Positions 1 to 6,342 of a stretch of DNA of 11,794 bases are shown one piece after another; position 1 is the stretch's first letter, and every line of letters starts with the position of its first letter. A model generated the notes under the pieces. That model saw nothing but the letters and a program-made list of their open reading frames with translations, had not been told where the DNA came from and did not search any database. The position numbers and the translations under genes were made by a program. Source of the stretch: DASRRB01 sp036732755 (GTDB lineage Bacteria > Planctomycetota > B15-G4 > SIAN01); contig DAINBU010000140.1 of NCBI GenBank assembly GCA_036732755.1, forward strand, positions 1-11,794, read 5' to 3'.

Positions 1-93
1 CCACGGAACTGCTGCGAGTCGTGCCCGAATGCGCCGAGCGCAGCGAGCCCCCCGTCCATCTTTGGTTTGGGGCGAGCGTGTCCCGTCCATCGA
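1..93. other. Left edge, no gene supported
   Basis: No coding region is supported here. The open frames that cross this stretch are arginine- and proline-rich, have no recognisable domain, and run on antisense to the EamA gene. A 10-bp direct repeat, CCCGTCCATC, occurs at 51-60 and 82-91, with a TTTGG doublet at 61-70 between. This stretch lies directly outside the left copy of the long inverted repeat and may be part of the same element, but the right copy is cut by the window edge, so the two outer flanks cannot be compared. Confidence 0.5.
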
Positions 94-212
94 GCCTTTT
101 TCCCCTCCGCCCCTCGACCCGCTCCCGCCCGTCGCGCGTTCAACCACGCCCCCTTCTCCCCGCGCCCGCTTCACCCGCGCCCTCGACGTCCGCTCCAGTT
201 GCCAGCCGCGGC
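94..212 (-). repeat. Left copy of ~120-bp inverted repeat
   Basis: Hand alignment against the reverse complement of 11674-11794 gives three exact blocks: 94-112 (19 nt), 113-147 (35 nt) and 169-200 (32 nt). They are separated by a 1-base indel, a diverged 8- versus 9-base patch near 148-156, one mismatch near 168 and two mismatches just after 200. Similarity stops near 212. About nine positions in ten match. The copy overlaps the last 13 codons and the stop of the EamA gene. The copies differ by indels that are not multiples of three, which argues against conserved protein coding. Confidence 0.9.
102..130 (-). other. Putative G-quadruplex motif, left repeat
   Basis: Five C-runs on the plus strand (102-105, 110-113, 118-120, 124-126, 128-130) give five G-runs of three or four on the minus strand, with loops of 1, 3, 4 and 4 bases. 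This fits the standard G3+N1-7 rule. It lies on the strand of the EamA transcript, about 40 bases past its stop codon. The same motif is kept in the right copy. Folding is inferred from sequence only; in such GC-rich DNA, G-runs also arise by chance. Confidence 0.5.
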
Positions 213-1145
213 GCGCGAAGCCTCGGCGATCGGCCGCGGCTTCCAATTCACGAGCACGACGCCGAACAGCACGAGCACCATCCCGACGACGAAGCGCACG
301 CCGAGCGGCTCGGCGTGGAACGGGATCCCCCACGCGACGAGCGGCGCCTGCAGGGCCCACTGCAGCGCCGCGGTGGCCGGCGGCTGCGCGTTCATGCAGA
401 CGGTCACCTCGACCGGATTCAGCCAGCGCAGCAGCACCCCCCACAGCAGGTTCATGAGGACGCTCGTCACGGCCGCCATGAACGCGAGGCCGAACCACGC
501 CGCGCCGGAGATCGCGCTCCAGTCGAGCGAGCGCAGCGCCGCCGCGCCGAACGGCATCATCGCGAGCGAGCCGAGGATCAGGTTCCACGCCGCGATGGTG
601 CGCGGATCGTGGCGGCGGACCAGGTCGCGCACGGTGACGGTGTAGATCGCCCACGCGACGACCGCCGCGAGGATCCAGAGGTCGCCGCTGCGCATCGAGC
701 GCGCCGCCTCGCCCTGCTCCCACGGCCGCAGCACGACGACGGCGCCCGCCAGCGCGACGACGACGCCGGAGACGATGCGGCGCGGCGGCCAGGCGCGCGC
801 GCGCGCCGTCGTGATCAGGAGGACCACCATCGGAGTCAGCGCGTAGAGCAGCGCCGAGTGGCCCGGCGCGGTCGACCGCAGCCCGCGCAGGAAGAGGTAC
901 TGGTTGATCGGGACCTGCAGGACCCCGAGCAGGAAGAGCTTGAGCCACGTTGCGCCGTCGAAGTCGGGCTTCGGGATCGCCGTGCCGGTGAGCAGCAGGA
1001 GCAGCAGCGTCGCGCCGAGCGCGCGCGCGAGCGTCAGCGACTCGGGCGACGGGAAGCCGTCGGCGGCGAGCTTGCTGCAGATGTAGGTGCCGGCCGCGCA
1101 GGCGACGTGCACCCCCATCCAGAGGAGCGACGTCGAGCGCTTCAC
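171..1145 (-). CDS. EamA/DMT-family transporter
   Basis: This is a 324-residue polytopic inner-membrane protein of the drug/metabolite transporter superfamily, which exports or exchanges small metabolites; the substrate cannot be read from sequence. Two EamA repeats are visible, roughly residues 5-140 and 155-302. Together they hold about ten hydrophobic segments, with the usual N-terminal-half features PINQYLFLRGL (79-89) and ALLYALTPMVV (98-108). The start is GTG at 1145, overlapping the DUF455 stop by 4 bp (GTGA), with a GAGGG nine bases upstream, so translational coupling is likely. The last 13 residues (312-324, a basic tail ending in GRRGRG) and the stop are encoded inside the left repeat, after the final membrane segment. 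The tail therefore looks acquired or extended by the repeat. The family call is firm; specificity is unknown. Confidence 0.9.
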   Translation of the reverse strand: MKRSTSLLWMGVHVACAAGTYICSKLAADGFPSPESLTLARALGATLLLLLLTGTAIPKPDFDGATWLKLFLLGVLQVPINQYLFLRGLRSTAPGHSALLYALTPMVVLLITTARARAWPPRRIVSGVVVALAGAVVVLRPWEQGEAARSMRSGDLWILAAVVAWAIYTVTVRDLVRRHDPRTIAAWNLILGSLAMMPFGAAALRSLDWSAISGAAWFGLAFMAAVTSVLMNLLWGVLLRWLNPVEVTVCMNAQPPATAALQWALQAPLVAWGIPFHAEPLGVRFVVGMVLVLFGVVLVNWKPRPIAEASRAAAGNWSGRRGRG

Positions 1146-1966
1146 CCGGCGGCGCCCTCGCGCACCTCACCCGCCTCTCCTGTGAGCGCCGCGAGCTCGC
1201 GCTCGCTGAAGCCGGCGGCGCGCCGGCCCGCGGCGTCGAGCGCGCGCACGCGGCGGCGCGGCAGGAACGGCCGCGCCAGCTCGACGAAGCGCGCCTCGGC
1301 GTCGACGCCAGCGCGCGCGCACGCGATCCGGAACCAGCGGGTGCCGGCGGCGACGTGGCCGATCTCGTCCTGGTAGACGCGGTCGAGGCAGCGCGCGCTC
1401 GCCTCGTCGCCGGCGGCGCGCAGCCCCGCGCGCAGCGGCGCCGAGACGTCGAGCCCCTTCGCCTCGAGGACGCGCGGGACGACGGCGAGCCGCTCGACGA
1501 GCCCGTCGAAGCGCACCGCCGTCTCCCACAGCCCGAGGTGGACCGGCTCCTCGCCCAGCACGCCGCCGAGCTCGCGCAGGCGGGAGATCAACAGGCGCGC
1601 GTGCGCGCACTCCTCGCTCGCGATGGCGAGCATGTCGGCGTAGTAGTCGCGCGGCTCGCCGGGGAAGTCGGCGACGGCGAGCAGCGCGAGCTCGACCGCC
1701 GAGAGCTCGATGTGGGCGACCGAATGGACCAGCGAACGGCGGCCGCGCGGGTCGCTCAGGTCGGGCCGCCGCGGCGTCTCGCGCGAGCCGGCGACCGTCC
1801 ACGACGGCGGCCGCGCGGGCCGCTGCGGATCGCCACGCGCGAAGCGCGGATCGAAAGGGGAACGCAGCGCCGTCTCGCAGAGTCGCTCGGCGAGCGCGAG
1901 CTTGCGCGCGACTTCCGGCTCGGCGAGCACGGCCGCGACCTCGGCGGCGATCCCGGTCGCGTTCAC
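1142..1966 (-). CDS. DUF455 ferritin-like diiron family protein
   Basis: This 274-residue protein matches the DUF455 family, a ferritin-like four-helix group of unproven function. Candidate metal ligands lie in the expected order: HIELSAVELA (85-94), ASEECAHARLL (116-126), Glu168 in VLEAKGLD, and YQDEIGHVAAG (198-208) followed by TRWF. Such Glu/His motifs normally bind a di-metal, usually diiron, centre; activity here is inference. The N-terminal ~75 residues hold a Pro/Arg-rich stretch and the C-terminal ~35 residues are low complexity. There is no signal peptide, so it is probably cytoplasmic. The start is GTG at 1966 with GGAGAG about ten bases upstream. It sits 59 bp after the glutaredoxin gene and overlaps the EamA gene by 4 bp, so the three are probably cotranscribed. 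Confidence 0.88.
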   Translation of the reverse strand: MNATGIAAEVAAVLAEPEVARKLALAERLCETALRSPFDPRFARGDPQRPARPPSWTVAGSRETPRRPDLSDPRGRRSLVHSVAHIELSAVELALLAVADFPGEPRDYYADMLAIASEECAHARLLISRLRELGGVLGEEPVHLGLWETAVRFDGLVERLAVVPRVLEAKGLDVSAPLRAGLRAAGDEASARCLDRVYQDEIGHVAAGTRWFRIACARAGVDAEARFVELARPFLPRRRVRALDAAGRRAAGFSERELAALTGEAGEVREGAAG

Positions 1967-2025
1967 TCGGCGCGCTCTCTCCGATTCGGGCCTGGACGGG
2001 CCCTCGCTTCAGGCTCCTTCGGCGG

Positions 2026-2277
2026 TCACGCCTTCAGGAGGTCGAGCAGACGCTGCGGCTGGAAGCCCACCAGCACCTTGCCGTCGACGACGATGGTCGG
2101 CGTGCTCATCGAACCGATCTGCATCAGCTCCTCGGCGGCCTTCTCGTCCACGGCCACGTCCTTCGACTCGTAGGCGAAGCCGTTCTTGGTGAGGAACTCC
2201 ATCGCGCGGTGGCACGGCGCGCAGCCCGGCTGGTGGTAGACGACGATCTTCTTGGCGGGAGTCGGGTTGTCGGCCAT
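2026..2277 (-). CDS. Glutaredoxin family protein
   Basis: This is an 83-residue cytoplasmic thiol-disulfide oxidoreductase with a single thioredoxin fold. The redox motif is C19-A-P-C22 in YHQPGCAPCHRAMEFL, preceded by a beta strand (KKIVVYH). The cis-proline is Pro60 in the STPTIVVDGK segment, followed by the usual GF and a terminal helix (QPQRLLDLLKA). The length is normal for a small NrdH/GrxC-like glutaredoxin. The frame can be extended to an upstream Met at 2340, but GGAG lies seven bases before the ATG at 2277 and the added residues match no family feature, so 2277 is preferred. It is first in a likely operon with DUF455 and EamA genes. CAPC differs from the classical CPYC, so partner (glutathione or thioredoxin reductase) cannot be assigned. 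Confidence 0.9.
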   Translation of the reverse strand: MADNPTPAKKIVVYHQPGCAPCHRAMEFLTKNGFAYESKDVAVDEKAAEELMQIGSMSTPTIVVDGKVLVGFQPQRLLDLLKA

Positions 2278-2485
2278 CGATCGGCTCCATGCATCGCGGT
2301 TCGGTCGCGAGCCGGCCGCGGATCGCGGCGCGCCTCGCACGGGGCGGCCATCCTAGCGGCATCGGCGTGCGACGCCACCCGACCGGAGCCGGGCGGAGCG
2401 TCGCCGCGACGTGCTCGCGGCACTCCGGACGCGGTCCGCTTCGATGCCACTTGAGGCGCGCCGGTTTCTTCCCTTTCATCGCGCG
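2278..2485. other. Divergent intergenic region, glutaredoxin / phosphoesterase
   Basis: About 208 bp separate the two divergent starts, so both promoters should be here. On the minus strand TAGGAT (2350-2355) could be a -10 element for the glutaredoxin operon, but no acceptable -35 lies at the normal distance. No operator palindrome, riboswitch or small gene stood out. Confidence 0.35.
2285..2288 (-). promoter_or_regulatory. RBS fixing the glutaredoxin start
   Basis: GGAG on the minus strand, seven bases before the ATG at 2277. It supports the 83-residue start over the in-frame ATG at 2340. Confidence 0.6.
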
Positions 2486-3286
2486 ATGGCCCCGCCGACC
2501 CGCCGCGTCTCGCGCCGCGCGCTCGCGGCATTCGCCGTCCTCCTCCTGCTCTACGTCTACGCCGGCCACGTCGAGCCCGACTGGCTCGAGGTCACCCGCC
2601 ACGAGGTCCCGCTCGCCGTCCCGCGCCCGCTCGTGCTGGCGCACGTGACCGACCTCCACACGGTCGGACTCGGGCGGCGCGAGCGGCGGATGGTCGAGTC
2701 GCTCGAGCAGGAGCGGCCCGACGCGATCGTCATCACCGGCGACACGCTGAGCCAGTCGGGCAGCTACGAGCAGTGCCGGCCGGTGCTCGAGCGGCTGAAG
2801 GCGCCGCTCGGCGTCTTCATGGTCCCGGGCAACTGGGAGGTCGCCAACCCGATGCGCGACTTGAAGGGCTTCTTCACGAGCTGCGGCGTCCATTACCTGC
2901 GCAACGAGAGCGTCGAGCTGGTGCCGGGCGTCTGGCTGGTCGGGCTCGACGACTACTCGATCGGACTGCCGAGCTTTGCCGCCGCGACCGCGCGCGTGCC
3001 GGAGGGCGCGACCAAGATCGTGCTCTGCCACGCGCCCGGCTTCTTCGAGAAGTCGCACGGCGAGTTCGCGCTCGCCTTCGCCGGCCACACGCACGGCGGC
3101 CAGGTCCGCATCCCCGGCCTCGATCCGCTCTATCTCCCGACCGGCTGCGGGCGCTACTTCGCCGGCTGGTTCGAGCAGGCGGGCGCGCGCATGTACGTGA
3201 GCCGCGGCATCGGCATGTCGGGGCTGCGCTTCCGCTTCCTCTGCCGGCCCGAGCTCGCGATCCACCGGCTGGTCCCGGCGCGGTGA
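2486..3286 (+). CDS. Membrane-anchored metallophosphoesterase, YkuE-like
   Basis: This 266-residue calcineurin-like phosphoesterase has an N-terminal basic stretch followed by one hydrophobic helix (residues 11-27), so the catalytic domain probably lies outside the membrane. The metal-site motifs run in family order: TDLH (Asp56, His58), GD (Asp86), GNWE (Asn116), CHAP (His182) and GHTHGG (His201, His203), followed by the YkuE-type QVRIPG and a C-terminal RPELAIHRL strand. Motif III is GNWE, where most members have GNH[DE]; the His usually acting as general acid is replaced by Trp117. The substrate is unknown; lipid or nucleotide phosphoesters are possible from family members. The ATG at 2486 is chosen for the natural n-region/anchor. 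No clear Shine-Dalgarno is visible, and in-frame ATGs at 2444 and 2411 remain possible. It is divergent from the glutaredoxin and convergent with the small protein at 3311-3685. Confidence 0.88.
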   Translation: MAPPTRRVSRRALAAFAVLLLLYVYAGHVEPDWLEVTRHEVPLAVPRPLVLAHVTDLHTVGLGRRERRMVESLEQERPDAIVITGDTLSQSGSYEQCRPVLERLKAPLGVFMVPGNWEVANPMRDLKGFFTSCGVHYLRNESVELVPGVWLVGLDDYSIGLPSFAAATARVPEGATKIVLCHAPGFFEKSHGEFALAFAGHTHGGQVRIPGLDPLYLPTGCGRYFAGWFEQAGARMYVSRGIGMSGLRFRFLCRPELAIHRLVPAR

Positions 3287-3310
3287 CGCGGACGTTCCGG
3301 TCGGTCGCGG

Positions 3311-3685
3311 CTACGCCGGGCGGCGCCTGCGACGGGTGAGGAGGAGGACGAGGACCGCGCCGAGGAGCGAGGTCGCGCCGACCGCGATCCACTCGAAGGG
3401 GCCGGAGGAGGCGGCCGCCACGGGGTCGGCGGGTCGATGCGCCGCGGCGGCCGCAGGCTCGGGCGGCGGTTCGAGCGGCGCCTCCGACTCGCACGCGATC
3501 TCGCGGAAGTGCTCGTCGAGGACGACGCCGCGCCGCGTGAAGCGATCGGCGTCGCGGTCGGCGAGGGTGCCGCTGATCGCGTCGATCGGATCGTCGCCCG
3601 ATTCCTGCGACGCGGCGCGCGCCGCGGCGTTCGCGCCGAGCGCGGTGAGGACGAGCAGCAGGGTGGCGACGGGTCGACGTTGCAT
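3311..3685 (-). CDS. Small exported, C-terminally membrane-anchored protein, unknown function
   Basis: I do not recognise this 124-residue protein. It has a basic N-terminus (MQRRP), a hydrophobic core (residues 6-17) and a probable signal-peptidase site near residues 22-26 (AARAAS). An acidic section follows (ESGDDPIDAISGTLADRDAD, 28-47), then a Pro/Ala-rich linker (70-94), one transmembrane helix (about 97-116) and a terminal run of five arginines and one proline before the final Ala. This signal-linker-helix-Arg layout resembles CTERM/LPXTG-type sorting tails, but no LPXTG, PEP or Cys motif is present, so it may simply be a type I membrane protein. The same frame stays open far upstream, but the Met at 3685 is the only start that gives a signal peptide; the Shine-Dalgarno is weak. 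The divergent TPR gene begins 78 bp away, and both products are exported. Confidence 0.65.
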   Translation of the reverse strand: MQRRPVATLLLVLTALGANAAARAASQESGDDPIDAISGTLADRDADRFTRRGVVLDEHFREIACESEAPLEPPPEPAAAAAHRPADPVAAASSGPFEWIAVGATSLLGAVLVLLLTRRRRRPA

Positions 3686-3749
3686 GGATCCGACGGCGCT
3701 CCCGACTCGATATCTTCCGCCTCCCGCCGTGGCGCGCCATCCTTGAACT

Positions 3750-3756
3750 GGTGGAG
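3750..3756 (+). promoter_or_regulatory. RBS fixing the GTG start of the TPR gene
   Basis: GGTGGAG lies seven bases before the GTG at 3764. It selects this start over several upstream in-frame starts that would add an arginine-rich, non-native extension. In the same spacer an AT-rich island (GATATCTT, about 3709-3716) stands out and may mark the shared divergent promoter region. Confidence 0.65.
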
Positions 3757-3763
3757 ATCGACC

Positions 3764-4891
3764 GTGCCGCACCGCCCCCGCGCCGGATCGCTTCGCGGTC
3801 CCTGCGACAGCACGCTCGCCCTCGTCGCACTCGCCGTCCTCGCGCTCGGCGCCGCGCCCCGCGCACTCGCGCAGGGAGTGCCGCGCAAGCAAGATCCGAA
3901 GGCTCCCGTCGCGCCCGCCGCGGCGACGGCGCGCGTCGCGCCGACGTTCGACGCGCTGCACGTGGCCGCCAGCGAGCTGCCCGAGGGCTGGGCGCTCTCG
4001 AAGGAGCTCGCGACGGCGTCGGTGCAGCCGGCGACGCTGTTGGAGGACGACCTCTACAGCCAGATCCTGCCGAAGGCGCGCCACCAGGATTTCCAGACGA
4101 TCGTCGGCAAGTCGGCGACGGGGTCGATCCTCTACTTCGACTGGGGCGAAAAGATCCCCGACGCGGTCGAGGAGTTCGTGCCGCCGCTGCTCTACGGCGA
4201 GAAGACGCAGGCGACCAAGGAGCATCCCGAGCTGCTCGTGCGCAAGGGCGGCATCCTCCTCATCATCTCGTTCCCGTTCGAGGCCGAGGAACGCCAATGG
4301 GTGATCCAGCGGCTCCGCCGTCGCTTCGGCCTGCGCCTCGGCATGAACCCCGATCCCGCGCTCCGGCCGGTCGTCGCAAAGCTCTACAAGGAGGTCGACA
4401 AGGGCGGCGACGCGAAAGCGGCGCTCGCGTACGCGTCGGAGCACGCGAGCGACGTCGCCAAATCGAGCTTCGCGTCGTTCCTCGAAGGCGAGCTCGCGAC
4501 CGGAGCCGAGGACTGGGCGCGCGCCCGGACGGCGTACGCGCGCGCGCTCGAGCTCGACGCGACGACCGATCCGTTTCCCGACGACGGCATCGCGTGGGCG
4601 TCGCGCGACGGGCTCGGCATGGCGTTCTGGGGGCTCAAGAAGTACGACGACGCGATCCGCGAGCTGACGCTCGCCGCGAAGGTCGCCGCCGACCTCGAGC
4701 GCCCGAAGGACCAGGCGCACTGCCTCTACAACATCGCCTGCAGCCAGGCGCTGGCGGGCAAGGGCGACGAAGCACTGGCTTCGCTGAAGGAGAGCCTCGC
4801 GCTCGACCCGTCGCAGAAGGAGCACGCTGCGCAGGACGAAGACTTCGCGTCGATCAAGGCGCGGCCGGAGTTCCAGGCGCTCGTGAAGTGA
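3764..4891 (+). CDS. Exported TPR-repeat protein
   Basis: This 375-residue protein starts at GTG 3764. It has a signal peptide: basic n-region to Arg12, hydrophobic core about 18-31, and a likely cut after ALA (34-36), before Gln37. A Pro/Ala linker follows. Residues ~60-195 form a domain I do not recognise (SELPEGW at 70-76, YFDWGEK at 124-130, then KGGILLIISFPFEAEERQW at 161-179). Residues ~200-375 are TPR-like: a helix pair at 245-265 (WARARTAYARALELD), another at 283-309 (GMAFWGLKKYDDAIREL), and a third at 317-349 (LYNIACSQALAGKGDEALASL). The family-typical DEDFASIKARPEFQAL tail closes the protein. TPRs bind partner proteins; the partner is unknown. It ends 10 bp before the convergent gnd stop. 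It is divergent from the small anchored protein, which could be a partner (inference). Confidence 0.8.
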   Translation: MPHRPRAGSLRGPCDSTLALVALAVLALGAAPRALAQGVPRKQDPKAPVAPAAATARVAPTFDALHVAASELPEGWALSKELATASVQPATLLEDDLYSQILPKARHQDFQTIVGKSATGSILYFDWGEKIPDAVEEFVPPLLYGEKTQATKEHPELLVRKGGILLIISFPFEAEERQWVIQRLRRRFGLRLGMNPDPALRPVVAKLYKEVDKGGDAKAALAYASEHASDVAKSSFASFLEGELATGAEDWARARTAYARALELDATTDPFPDDGIAWASRDGLGMAFWGLKKYDDAIRELTLAAKVAADLERPKDQAHCLYNIACSQALAGKGDEALASLKESLALDPSQKEHAAQDEDFASIKARPEFQALVK

Positions 4892-4894
4892 CGC

Positions 4895-4909
4895 GCGGCT
4901 CTCAGCCGC
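4895..4909. terminator. Small palindrome between convergent genes
   Basis: GCGGCT-CTC-AGCCGC forms a perfect 6-bp G/C-rich stem with a 3-base loop, exactly between the convergent TPR and gnd stop codons and overlapping the gnd stop (4902-4904). The position suits a bidirectional terminator. There is no T-tract on either side, and short GC stems are common in this DNA, so support is modest. Confidence 0.35.
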
Positions 4910-6326
4910 CGAGCCACTCCTCGTGCACGAAGCCGCGCTCGGGGTGGTCGATCCGCTCGAAGGTGTGGGCGCCGAAGGCGTCACGCTGCGCCTGCGTCAG
5001 GTTCTGCGGCAGCGACGCGCTGCGGTAGGCGTCGAAGTAGGAGAGGCTCGCGGAGAAGGCGGGCGTCGGGATGCCGAGCTCCGAAGCCGCGGCGACCACG
5101 CGCCGCAGGCCGCCCTGCGCCTGGTCCATCACCGACTTGAAGTCCTGGTCGACCAGGAGGTTCGAGAGCCTCGGGTTGTTCTGGAAGGCGCGCCGGATCG
5201 AGTCGAGGAAGCGCGCGCGGATGATGCAGCCGCCGGTCCAGATGCGCGCGAGCTCGGCGAGGTCGATCCCCCACTGGTAGTTGTCCGACGCCGCGTGCAG
5301 CAGGCTCATGCCCTGCGCGTAGGCACAGATCTTCGCGGCGTGGAGCGCGTCGTGGACCTGCTTGACCCAGTCGGCGGAGTCGCCCTTCAGCGTCCGCTGC
5401 GGCGGCCCGGCGAGGCGCTGGCTCGCGGCGAGCCGCTCGTCCTTCATGCTGGAGAGGGCGCGCGCGTCGATCGCCGCGGCGATGGTCGGGATCGGGATGC
5501 CGACGTCGAGCGCGTTCTGCACCGTCCACTTGCCGGTGCCCTTCTGCCCCGCCTTGTCGAGCACGAGGTCGACGAGCGGGCGCTTCGTCTCGGCGTCGAG
5601 CTTCTTGAAGATCTTCGCGGTGATCTCGATCAGGAAGCTGTCGAGCGGACCCTGGTTCCATTTGGCGAAGACCGCGGCGAGCTCGCCGGCGGCGAGCCCG
5701 AGCCCCTTGCGCAGGACGTCGTACGCCTCGGCGATCAGCTGCATGTCGCCGTACTCGATGCCGTTGTGCACCATCTTCACGAAGTGGCCGGCGCTGTCGG
5801 GGCCGCAGTAGGTCACGCACGGGCCGCGCTCGGTCTTCGCGGCGATCGACTCGAGCACCGGCTTCAGCTTCTCCCACGCGCCGCGGTCGCCGCCCGGCAT
5901 CAGCGACGGCCCGTGGCGCGCCCCCTCCTCCCCGCCCGAGATGCCGCAGCCGACGAAGCAGAGCCCCTTCTTCTTCCACTCCGCCTCGCGCCGGCGCGTG
6001 TCGGTGAAAAGCGAGTTGCCGCCGTCGATCACGATGTCGGAGGCCTGCAGGTGGGGAGCGAGCTCGGAGGTCGCCTGGTCGACCGGGTCGCCGGCCTTGA
6101 TCATGAGCAGGATGCGCCGCGGGGTCTCGAGCGCGGCGGCGAGCTCGGCGTAGTTCTTCGCGCCGACCAGCTTCTTGCCCGGATTCGCCGCCAGGAACGT
6201 CTCCGTCGCGTCCCACGAGCGGTTGTAGACGGCGACCGGGAAGCCGTGCTCCTCGATGTTGAGCGCGAGGTTCGCGCCCATCACGCCGAGCCCCACCACT
6301 CCGAACTGCGACTTGCCCGTAGCCAT
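4902..6326 (-). CDS. gnd: 6-phosphogluconate dehydrogenase, decarboxylating
   Basis: This enzyme oxidises 6-phosphogluconate to ribulose 5-phosphate and CO2 with NADP+ in the cytosol. The 474-residue length matches the long homodimeric form. The nucleotide-binding loop is GLGVMG (12-17), with YNRS (34-37) at the position linked to NADP+ preference. Further motifs are IDGGNSLFTDTRRR (100-113), SGGEEGARHGPSLMPGG (130-146), and KMVHNGIEYGDMQ (184-196), where Lys184 and Glu191 correspond to the known catalytic Lys/Glu pair. The TGGCIIRARFL segment and the C-terminal tail NLTQAQRDAFGAHTFER (442-458), which reaches into the partner subunit, are intact. The ATG at 6326 has GGAGAGGG seven bases upstream; an upstream in-frame start lies inside the tkt 3' end and is less likely. 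It is last in the pgl-tkt-gnd operon, 16 bp after tkt. Confidence 0.97.
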   Translation of the reverse strand: MATGKSQFGVVGLGVMGANLALNIEEHGFPVAVYNRSWDATETFLAANPGKKLVGAKNYAELAAALETPRRILLMIKAGDPVDQATSELAPHLQASDIVIDGGNSLFTDTRRREAEWKKKGLCFVGCGISGGEEGARHGPSLMPGGDRGAWEKLKPVLESIAAKTERGPCVTYCGPDSAGHFVKMVHNGIEYGDMQLIAEAYDVLRKGLGLAAGELAAVFAKWNQGPLDSFLIEITAKIFKKLDAETKRPLVDLVLDKAGQKGTGKWTVQNALDVGIPIPTIAAAIDARALSSMKDERLAASQRLAGPPQRTLKGDSADWVKQVHDALHAAKICAYAQGMSLLHAASDNYQWGIDLAELARIWTGGCIIRARFLDSIRRAFQNNPRLSNLLVDQDFKSVMDQAQGGLRRVVAAASELGIPTPAFSASLSYFDAYRSASLPQNLTQAQRDAFGAHTFERIDHPERGFVHEEWLGG

Positions 6327-6342
6327 CGTCAGACCCTCTCCG

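Noticed and set aside
21..1376. Plus-strand open frame of 451 codons over the EamA gene
   Set aside because: Composition is dominated by Arg, Ala, Glu and His with no domain, antisense to two well-supported genes; it is a shadow.
3274..3320. CCCGGCG / CGCCGGG inverted repeat between the convergent phosphoesterase and small-protein genes as a terminator
   Set aside because: The arms are 33 bases apart and overlap both coding ends, with no T-tract; too loose to call.
3742..3751. CTTGAACTGG before the TPR gene resembling part of the 120-bp repeat (CTTGAAACTGG at 11681)
   Set aside because: The match is about ten bases and does not extend to the conserved blocks; chance similarity.
3311..4984. 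557-codon minus-strand frame containing the small anchored protein
   Set aside because: Only the part from Met at 3685 has protein-like features; the rest is antisense to the TPR gene.
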